Part shown: positions 1-6,453 of the stretch, one piece after another
Position numbering within the stretch: the stretch's first letter is position 1
How the letters are laid out: each line of letters begins with the position of its first letter
Assembly (NCBI GenBank): GCA_947478655.1
Contig: CANJWU010000031.1
Span: 1 to 10,090, forward strand
Reading direction: 5' to 3'
Origin: Sphingobacteriales bacterium
GTDB lineage: Bacteria > Bacteroidota > Bacteroidia > Sphingobacteriales > Sphingobacteriaceae
Length of the DNA: 10,090 nucleotides
Position numbers and translations under genes: made by a program
Notes under the pieces: model-generated
Database searches by the model: none
Seen by the model: only the letters and a program-made list of their open reading frames with translations
What the model was told of the DNA's origin: nothing

Positions 1-2016
1 GCATTAGTTGCAGATGCACAATACTATTATTTGCCATACCTAACGGCAAATCAAAACCCAGGTAATGTTAACCAAGACATTGAACAACCTGGTACAACTG
101 GTTATACTAATATAGCAGCAACCAATGCAAGTCCTGCTTGGTCTACTACAGTATTTTTACCAGGTGATTTTACTTTCCTTTTCAACGGAAATCCTGTAAC
201 AGAATTTAAAGTGTCTACTTCTGGTGTGTTAACTTTCACTACCAGTGCAGTTACTCCTCCAACAGCTACCAATGCTGCTTTGCCAAGTGCAAGTATTCCA
301 AACAACTCTATTATGGTTTGGGGTTTAGCGGGTTCGGGTGCTAACGATGTTATCAGAACTAAAATGTTCGGTGATTATCCTAATCGTCAACAATGGATTC
401 AATTTGCGTCTTATTCTGCACCAGGTTCTGCTGGAACAAACTGGACATATTGGGGAATTGTTTTAGAAGAAACAACCAACAATATTTACATTGTAGATCA
501 AAGAACTTATTTAACGCCATTAACTTTAACCTTAGGTATTCAAATCAATGGTTCAACTGCATACACTGTAACAGGTGCACCTAATACACCTTCATTGGTT
601 ACGAATGGTGGTAATGCAGATACTTACGAAGATAATATCTATTACAAATTCATTCCAGGTGTACAACCTACAAATGATGCAGAATTATCTGCTTTAACAT
701 TCAGCAACTTTGGTGGTGCTGGTGCTAATGTTAATATTACAGGAACTGTATTAAATGTTGGTACTGCTCCTATCACTAGTTTAACTGTTAAATATTTAGC
801 CAATGGTTTAACTAAATCGAATACCATTACCGGTTTAAACATTACAACAAATACTACTTACGATTTCACACATAATGTTCCATTTACCATTCCTGCTCCA
901 GGCACTTGGCCAGTAAAAGTTTGGGTAGAAACAACAGGTGATGCAAATCAAACAAACGATACATTAACACAAACAATTTCTGCTTTAGCATTTCAACCTA
1001 CAAAACGTGTTGTATTTGAAGAAGGTACAGGAACTTGGTGTCAGTGGTGTCCAAGAGGTGCTGTGTTTATGGATTCAATCCACCACGCATTCCCTACAAC
1101 TGCTTTAACTGTTGCTGTTCACAATGGTGATCCAATGACAGTGGATGCTTATGATGCGGGTATGGCATCTTTAATTTCAGGTTACCCAAGTGGTTTAGTA
1201 GACCGTAAAGGTGGCGAAGCAGATCCTTCAGAATTCTTTGATCGTTACAATGCAACCATCAATGGATTTACACCATGTGATGTGGATGTGGATGCTACTT
1301 GGAATGCAACTTCTAACTCATATGATATTGCTGTATCTAGTAAAATGGCTACAGATTTAATTGGCGATTACAGATTCAATGTAGTAGTTACAGAAGATGA
1401 TGTAAGAGGAACTGGAACAACTTATAACCAAGCAAACGCTTATTCGGGTGGTGCAAATGGTGCAATGGGTGGATTCGAATCAAAACCAAATCCTGTGCCT
1501 GCAGCTGCTATGGTTTACAACCATGTTGGTCGTGATATCTTAGGCGGTTTTGATGGTGCATTTGGTAGCTTACCAGAAACATTATTAGTAAACACTACGC
1601 ATACTTATTCAACATCTTACCAAGTAAAAGCTGGTGAAAACAAAGATAAAATGGTAATCATTGCTTGGGTTTCTAGTGCGGCAACAGGCGAAATTTTAAA
1701 TGCGAATTACAAAAGCTTTAATATTTCTGGTGTAAGTACTCAAATAGCAAACACTTTTGCATTGAGCACATTCCCTAATCCATCTAATGGAACAACAAAC
1801 TTTGAAGTAAAAATGCCAATCTTAACAGGTAATATTTCATTAGAAATTTATGACCTAATGGGCAGAAAAGTATACGCTACCGAAGACGGTTCTGTTAACG
1901 GTGGTTCTAAATTCTTTACTTGGAATGCCGATGCATCTATTGCAAACGGTATATACCAAGCAGTTGTTAAAGTTGGTGCAGAATCGGTTGCTGCGAAAGT
2001 AGTTTTAACTAGATAA
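1..2016 (+). CDS. T9SS-exported multidomain protein with Omp28-type CxxC domain (5' truncated)
   Basis: The reading frame is open from base 1 to the TAA at 2014-2016, so the start codon lies outside the window. The TTG at 31 is simply an internal Leu codon. The first residues read ALVADA|QYYY, which looks like the end of a signal peptide, so probably only some 15 codons are missing. Numbering residues from base 1: about 10-217 is a beta-rich region of the kind found in secreted Bacteroidota proteins; about 221-330 resembles a CARDB/Ig-like domain; about 335-580 is an Omp28-related thioredoxin-like domain with C347-Q-W-C350 (bases 1039-1050) and the loop GYPSGLVDR, probably carrying the cis-proline; 588-671 is a T9SS type A sorting domain (FPNPSNG, IYDLMGRKVY, GIYQAVV). 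By family knowledge such proteins cross the outer membrane through T9SS and are released or anchored at the surface. Its own terminator follows, so it is probably not cotranscribed with the next genes. The redox role is inferred. Confidence 0.9.
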   Translation, partial: ALVADAQYYYLPYLTANQNPGNVNQDIEQPGTTGYTNIAATNASPAWSTTVFLPGDFTFLFNGNPVTEFKVSTSGVLTFTTSAVTPPTATNAALPSASIPNNSIMVWGLAGSGANDVIRTKMFGDYPNRQQWIQFASYSAPGSAGTNWTYWGIVLEETTNNIYIVDQRTYLTPLTLTLGIQINGSTAYTVTGAPNTPSLVTNGGNADTYEDNIYYKFIPGVQPTNDAELSALTFSNFGGAGANVNITGTVLNVGTAPITSLTVKYLANGLTKSNTITGLNITTNTTYDFTHNVPFTIPAPGTWPVKVWVETTGDANQTNDTLTQTISALAFQPTKRVVFEEGTGTWCQWCPRGAVFMDSIHHAFPTTALTVAVHNGDPMTVDAYDAGMASLISGYPSGLVDRKGGEADPSEFFDRYNATINGFTPCDVDVDATWNATSNSYDIAVSSKMATDLIGDYRFNVVVTEDDVRGTGTTYNQANAYSGGANGAMGGFESKPNPVPAAAMVYNHVGRDILGGFDGAFGSLPETLLVNTTHTYSTSYQVKAGENKDKMVIIAWVSSAATGEILNANYKSFNISGVSTQIANTFALSTFPNPSNGTTNFEVKMPILTGNISLEIYDLMGRKVYATEDGSVNGGSKFFTWNADASIANGIYQAVVKVGAESVAAKVVLTR

Positions 2017-2035
2017 TTTTAACCAATACATTTTT

Positions 2036-2069
2036 AAAAAACAGCCAGTAATTTACTGGCTGTTTTTTT
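2036..2069 (+). terminator. Rho-independent terminator after the T9SS protein gene
   Basis: A perfect 9-bp stem, ACAGCCAGT at 2041-2049 and ACTGGCTGT at 2055-2063, closes on a 5-nt loop. It runs into seven T residues at 2063-2069. An A run at 2036-2040 can pair with the T tract and extend the stem to about 14 bp. It begins 20 bp past the stop codon and separates this gene from the downstream operon. Confidence 0.9.
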
Positions 2070-2117
2070 ATTTTCAATAAGCTGATATTTGATTAGATTA
2101 GCAATAAAATTTACACA

Positions 2118-2624
2118 ATGAAAGCAAAAAAAATAACACTACTTTTTTTATTTATCTGTGCCGTGTTAAGCGTAAATGCGCAAAATAAAATACCGGCCGT
2201 AAATGTAAAAACAATTGATGGTGCTACCTTCAATACCGCTAATATGGTAAATGATGGCAAGCCTATTATTATAGATTTTTGGGCTACTTGGTGTAAACCT
2301 TGTGTGCAAGAATTAACCGCTATAGCAGATCTTTACGAAGATTGGCAAAAAGTTACTGGCGTAAAAATTTATGCTGTTTCTATAGATGATGCTAGAAACT
2401 CTGCAAGAGTGAAACCCTTTGTGAATACACGAGGATGGGAATACGAAATATTATTAGATCCGAATGCAGATTTAAAACGCGCCTTGAATGTGGGCGACAT
2501 TCCACACACCTTTTTAATCAATGGTAAAGGCGAAATTGTATTTCAACATGCAGGTTACGCACCTGGCGACGAAAATGAATTATACGAAAAGCTACTTGGC
2601 TGCATTAATCCCGATGTAAAATAA
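2118..2624 (+). CDS. TlpA-like thioredoxin-fold thiol-disulfide oxidoreductase, periplasmic
   Basis: The 168-residue protein has a Sec signal peptide (residues 1-21, cleavage predicted at VNA|QNK), placing the mature domain in the periplasm. The thioredoxin fold follows: strand PIIIDFWATW, active site W58-C59-K60-P61-C62, a second strand at KIYAVSIDD, and the cis-proline loop GDIP129HTFLI. These are hallmarks of the TlpA/ResA/AhpC-TSA group. A third mature cysteine, C162, lies near the C-terminus. WCKPC and the absence of other domains suggest a reductant or exchanger of disulfides, for example in cytochrome maturation or for neighbouring cysteine proteins; the partner cannot be told from sequence. 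ATG 2118 is the only start that gives the signal peptide, and no clear Shine-Dalgarno precedes it, as is normal in Bacteroidota. It is the first gene of an apparent operon, 5 bp upstream of the barrel gene. Confidence 0.93.
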   Translation: MKAKKITLLFLFICAVLSVNAQNKIPAVNVKTIDGATFNTANMVNDGKPIIIDFWATWCKPCVQELTAIADLYEDWQKVTGVKIYAVSIDDARNSARVKPFVNTRGWEYEILLDPNADLKRALNVGDIPHTFLINGKGEIVFQHAGYAPGDENELYEKLLGCINPDVK

Positions 2625-2629
2625 ATAAA

Positions 2630-4279
2630 ATGAAAAAAGTATTAGCAGTAACACTACTCTTTTTGACTTTACCTTTTTTAACAAAGGCGCAAGAAGCTAA
2701 TAAATTTGGTGCAGGAGAAATTCATGGAAATTTCCAAATGATGGCACAAAATTATTTAGTGGACTCTACCATTGGTGCAAAAGAAGTTAGCGAAAAAATT
2801 AGAATGAATAGTTTTGCAAACTTGAATTATATCAATGGAAATTTCAAAGCAGGCATGCGTTACGAGTCTTACGAAAAAGCATTATTAGGTTTTGATCCAA
2901 GATATAATGGCAGCGATATTACCTATCGCTATGCAAGCTATACCAACGACGATTTAGAGTTTACCATTGGAAATTATTACGAACAATTTGGATCAGGTTT
3001 AATTTTCAGAAGTTACGAAGAGCGTGGATTGGGTATAGATAATGCCATGGATGGTATTCGAGTAAAATATAAGCCTACACCGGGTGTATATTTAAAAGGA
3101 GTTATAGGTAAGCAAAGATTTTATTTTGCAAAAGGAGAAGGAATTGTAAGAGGCTTAGATGCTGAATTTAATTTAAACGAAATTTTTAATACTTTTCTGC
3201 CAGAGTTTAATCCAGAAAAGGCACGCTATACCTATATCTTAGGCGGTAGTATGGTTGGTAAATACCAAGCAGATAACGACCCCATTAGAATCTTGCCAGA
3301 AAACGTAGCTGCCTTTGCCGGACGATTTAATTTTATATCTGATAAATTTAATTTTTATACTGAGTATGCCTATAAAATAAATGACCCTAGTTTAACCAAT
3401 GGTTTCATTTACAAAAAAGGGGAGTCTATATTCTTAAGTGCAAATTATTCTATCAAAGGATTTAGTTTATCTGCATCTGCAAAGCGAGTAGATAATATGG
3501 ATTTTAGATCGGATAGAAATGCAGATGTGAATAATCTTACCATGAGTTTTTTACCTGCAATAAGTAAGCAGCACACCTATGCATTACCTGCCTTCTATCC
3601 CTATGCTACGCAGCCATTAGGAGAAATAGGAGAGCAATTTGAGCTTTCGTATAATTTTAAAAAGGGCAGTATGCTTGGTGGTAAATATGGTACTTTGTTT
3701 ACTGTTAACTTCTCCAATGCAAATAATTTAGATACTACTCAAACTGGAAACGAGCAAGGATATACTGCCGCGTTTTTCACAAAAGGAGATATATTATTAT
3801 ACAGAGACCTCAATTTTGAAGTTGTAAAAAAAATCAGTCCAAAATTAAAAACAACTTATACGTATATGTATCAAGTTTTCAATAAAGACAAAGTGCAGAA
3901 TGTATCTGGATATGGAACTGTATTTGCGCATATCGCTGTTTTTGAAATGCAATATAAAATCAATAGCAAAAAAACTTTTCGAGCAGAATTACAAAGCATG
4001 AGAACCAAACAAGATTTTGGCGATTGGGCTGTAGCACTAGCAGAATATACTGTTTCGCCACATTGGTTTTTTGCTGCATTAGATCAATATAATTATGGTA
4101 ATGCAATTGTAGAAAAACGAGCACATTATTATAGTGGCAGTTTTGGATATACTAAAAATGCCACCCGCTTTATTATTGGCTATGGCAAACAAAGAGAAGG
4201 GTATTTATGTGTTGGAGGAGTATGTAGATTAATTCCAGCATCTTACGGATTATCACTTTCTATTAGTAGTACTTTTTAA
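2630..4279 (+). CDS. Outer-membrane beta-barrel protein, DUF6029-like
   Basis: The 549-residue protein has a signal peptide (residues 1-20, cleavage at TKA|QEA). The rest consists of alternating aromatic/polar strands typical of an outer-membrane beta-barrel, ending in SLSISSTF with the terminal Phe expected of barrels recognised by BAM. Segments such as FDPRYNGSDITYRYASY and NYYEQFGSGLIFRSYEERG match my memory of the DUF6029 family of Bacteroidota; I could not check this. The mature protein has only two cysteines, C527 and C532 (CVGGVC, bases 4208-4225), placed between the last two predicted strands. With a periplasmic C-terminus that hairpin should face outside. The gene lies between a TlpA-like thioredoxin (5-bp gap) and an Omp28 lipoprotein (1-bp gap), so it is very likely cotranscribed. 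Function is unknown; a scaffold, porin or anchor for the CxxC proteins is conceivable. Confidence 0.88.
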   Translation: MKKVLAVTLLFLTLPFLTKAQEANKFGAGEIHGNFQMMAQNYLVDSTIGAKEVSEKIRMNSFANLNYINGNFKAGMRYESYEKALLGFDPRYNGSDITYRYASYTNDDLEFTIGNYYEQFGSGLIFRSYEERGLGIDNAMDGIRVKYKPTPGVYLKGVIGKQRFYFAKGEGIVRGLDAEFNLNEIFNTFLPEFNPEKARYTYILGGSMVGKYQADNDPIRILPENVAAFAGRFNFISDKFNFYTEYAYKINDPSLTNGFIYKKGESIFLSANYSIKGFSLSASAKRVDNMDFRSDRNADVNNLTMSFLPAISKQHTYALPAFYPYATQPLGEIGEQFELSYNFKKGSMLGGKYGTLFTVNFSNANNLDTTQTGNEQGYTAAFFTKGDILLYRDLNFEVVKKISPKLKTTYTYMYQVFNKDKVQNVSGYGTVFAHIAVFEMQYKINSKKTFRAELQSMRTKQDFGDWAVALAEYTVSPHWFFAALDQYNYGNAIVEKRAHYYSGSFGYTKNATRFIIGYGKQREGYLCVGGVCRLIPASYGLSLSISSTF

Positions 4280-4280
4280 A

Positions 4281-5141
4281 ATGAAAAATATGAAAATTAG
4301 TAGCTTATTTATATTTAGCATCTTCGTCGCATTTACATTTGCTGCATGTGATGAAATTACTGGACCCTATACAGAGGATGTAAATGTTACAGAAGGTGGT
4401 CGTAAAATTTTATTAGAAGATTTTACAGGACATGAATGCGGAAATTGTCCTTATGGAGGATTAGAAGCAATTAAACTAGACTCTATATACAAAGGCCGTG
4501 TGATAGTGGTGGCTACCCATTGCAGCTTTTTTGCAGACACAAACAAAAATGGCAAATTCAGTTATAATTTTAAAACAGCCGTTGGAGATGAATTAGATCA
4601 ATTCTTTAATATTGAAACAGCCGGTTTACCAAAAGGAATGGTAAACAGACAAGCTAAAGATGGTGATTATAGTATTTTTTCTAATAGACTACTTAATTAT
4701 ACAGCATGGTCTTCGAGTATTGCGATGGAATTAAATAAAACTGCTGCGGTTAACTTAAGCCTTTCTAAAAACTACGATACATTGTCTAGGAATTTAAATT
4801 TAGATGTAGAAATTGAATACCTAGAAAAAGGAAATATCAATCAACAATTAGTGGTTTATTTAGTAGAAGATAGTATCATTAATTGGCAAAAATGGTATGG
4901 TCATATACCAGAAGATGTTCCTGACTTTGCACATCGTCACGTATTAAGAAAAAGCCTGAATGGCACTTGGGGTGATCGTTTGAGCGGAAGTGTTAAATCT
5001 GCTGGTCAAATCATTTCAAAAACATTTAGCACAACTATTAGTTCAAAATACAAACATAAGAAATGTTATATAGTTGCATTTGTGCAAAATAATTTAACCA
5101 AGGAAATATTGCAAGTAGAAGAAATAAAATTAATTGAATAA
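4281..5141 (+). CDS. Omp28-related lipoprotein with thioredoxin-like CxxC domain
   Basis: The 286-residue protein begins with a lipoprotein signal ending TFAA|C23, so the mature form should be lipid-anchored. The two residues after the lipidated Cys are acidic (D24, E25), somewhat like the acidic surface-export signals described for Bacteroidota lipoproteins; this is suggestive only. The Omp28-like domain has LLEDFTGHEC53GNC56PYGG, then GLP117KGMVNR, where P117 is probably the cis-proline. Toward the end, RHVLRKSLNGTWGDRL and CYIVAFVQNNLTKEIL match the equivalent places in the first gene of the window (YNHVGRDILGG and MVIIAWVSSAATGEIL), so the two domains are homologous. ATG 4290 (M4) is an alternative start; 4281 is chosen for its 1-bp spacing to the upstream stop. 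It is the last gene of the operon and ends in a hairpin terminator. Omp28 itself is a Porphyromonas surface protein, and no enzymatic activity is established to my knowledge. Confidence 0.9.
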   Translation: MKNMKISSLFIFSIFVAFTFAACDEITGPYTEDVNVTEGGRKILLEDFTGHECGNCPYGGLEAIKLDSIYKGRVIVVATHCSFFADTNKNGKFSYNFKTAVGDELDQFFNIETAGLPKGMVNRQAKDGDYSIFSNRLLNYTAWSSSIAMELNKTAAVNLSLSKNYDTLSRNLNLDVEIEYLEKGNINQQLVVYLVEDSIINWQKWYGHIPEDVPDFAHRHVLRKSLNGTWGDRLSGSVKSAGQIISKTFSTTISSKYKHKKCYIVAFVQNNLTKEILQVEEIKLIE

Positions 5142-5173
5142 AAAAAAGGCCTCGAAATTCGAGGCCTTTTTTT
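5140..5173. terminator. Bidirectional rho-independent terminator between convergent operons
   Basis: GGCCTCG (5148-5154) pairs with CGAGGCC (5160-5166) around a loop AAATT. Eight A residues precede the stem (5140-5147) and seven T residues follow it (5167-5173), so it can terminate transcription from either side. The TAA of the + strand lipoprotein gene (5139-5141) and the TAA of the - strand amidohydrolase gene (5174-5172) both fall in the A/T arms, leaving no spare sequence between the two operons. Confidence 0.93.
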
Positions 5174-6443
5174 ATTGATCAATACCGTATTTCTTTAAGT
5201 ATTTTTCGTTGAGTTCGTTTTGGGAATTTTTTAACTTAATTTCCGTTCCTTGTATCCAAGCTCTTTCTACAATTGATGATTTCATGTCTAATAAATCGCC
5301 AGTGGATATAAGCAATGTAGCATCTTTACCTTTTGTTAAACTGCCTAAATTAGCTGCTACACCCAATATTTCTGCTGCCGATAAGCTAACAGAGCGCAGC
5401 GCCATTTCTCTGGGAACACCATAGGCAGCAGTAGTTCCAGCTTCAAATGGAAGATTTCTTTGTTGCCAACTGCCATTAATAGCCATACAATACTTAATAC
5501 CAGCGCTGTATAATATAGCTGCTTTTTTATACGGTAAATCTATATCATCATCTTCTCTACTCGGAAGCGAATGGGCATTTTCTAATATAATGGCAATATT
5601 ATTTTCTTTTAAAAAATTTAATACTAAATGTGCGTCTCGAGCACCTACTATAATTGGCGTAATACCATATTCTTTTGAAAAGTTAACTGCTGCAATTATA
5701 TCTTTTGAATAATCTGCTGCAATAAATAATTTTTTCTTTCCAGAAAATAAATCCTGCATGGCGGCAAACTTTAAGTTTTTAACTAATGGAGGATTTATTT
5801 CATTATATGCTTTTGCTTGATTAAATAAATTTCTTAATTCAGTATAGCTTTTTTCGGTATTGGATTTTTGGTCTTCGGCAGATGGCGCCCAGGAAGCACT
5901 GTAAATACGCATGCTTGGCCAATTTAAATGAATTCCAACATCGGCTTTGTATACGGCATCTTCCCAATTCCAACCCGCTAATTTCATTAAAGAACTACTG
6001 CCCGAAACAATGCCGCCTTCGGGCACCGTCATTGCTGTTAGCACGCCGTTACTCCGCACCGTTGGAATTAATTTCGAATCTGTATTATAAGAAATCAGGG
6101 CGCGCACATTTGGATTTAATTCTCCCACTTCGCGATAATCTAAGGTGGCCCGCACGGCTTCTACTTCTTCTAAACCTAATCTACTATAGGGCGCAATTAA
6201 ACCAGGATAAATATGTTTACCCTTCGCGTTAACTACGATTGCGGTTGGGTCAATCGTAGCATTGGCAGATGGCTCATTATCTATTGCAACAATAATTCCA
6301 TTTTTAATATGGATTGTTCCATTTTCAATAAGCTCGCCATTCCCAATATGAATAGTAGCTCCAGCGAATATGATATTTTCTTTTTGTTGTGCATAAGCAT
6401 AGTTGACCATACTTAATGCAAAAATTAATATACTTTTTTTCAT
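5172..6443 (-). CDS. Exported amidohydrolase-like protein lacking the HxH metal motif (probable pseudoenzyme)
   Basis: The start is placed at ATG 6443 (423 residues), not the in-frame ATG at 6485. Only the internal start gives a signal peptide at the N-terminus (MKKSILIFALSM, cleavage at AYA|QQK), and it leaves a 10-bp gap after the upstream gene instead of a 32-bp overlap; AGG lies just before it. The protein has the composite amidohydrolase layout: an N-terminal beta part (IIFAGATIHIGNGELIENG), the strand IYPGLI, a barrel-like body, and the closing block GSLTKGKDATLLI. Where active members read PGxIDxHxH this one has PGLIAPY86SR88, so both first-strand histidines are gone. The usual Asp block (NSD) appears as AINGSW. 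Catalysis by the normal metal mechanism is therefore unlikely. It resembles the N-terminal half of the upstream 1008-residue protein and may act as its partner; that is inference. It ends in the bidirectional terminator. Confidence 0.88.
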   Translation of the reverse strand: MKKSILIFALSMVNYAYAQQKENIIFAGATIHIGNGELIENGTIHIKNGIIVAIDNEPSANATIDPTAIVVNAKGKHIYPGLIAPYSRLGLEEVEAVRATLDYREVGELNPNVRALISYNTDSKLIPTVRSNGVLTAMTVPEGGIVSGSSSLMKLAGWNWEDAVYKADVGIHLNWPSMRIYSASWAPSAEDQKSNTEKSYTELRNLFNQAKAYNEINPPLVKNLKFAAMQDLFSGKKKLFIAADYSKDIIAAVNFSKEYGITPIIVGARDAHLVLNFLKENNIAIILENAHSLPSREDDDIDLPYKKAAILYSAGIKYCMAINGSWQQRNLPFEAGTTAAYGVPREMALRSVSLSAAEILGVAANLGSLTKGKDATLLISTGDLLDMKSSIVERAWIQGTEIKLKNSQNELNEKYLKKYGIDQ

Positions 6444-6453
6444 CCTATTTAGC

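Noticed and set aside
2084..2117. Possible promoter for the TlpA operon (GATATTTG at 2084-2091, or TAAAATTT at 2105-2112)
   Set aside because: Neither matches TAnnTTTG, no well-spaced -33 TTTG is present, and the second lies too close to the start codon. A promoter must exist here but I cannot place it.
2118..2142. A runs just inside start codons (2118 gene, also 2630, 6443 and 9480 on their strands) as possible phase-variable tracts
   Set aside because: Runs of 6-8 A come from Lys codons in ordinary signal-peptide n-regions of an AT-rich genome; no frameshift is seen.
5882..6416. Two + strand open frames opposite the small amidohydrolase-like gene
   Set aside because: Low-complexity antisense translations inside a well-supported gene.
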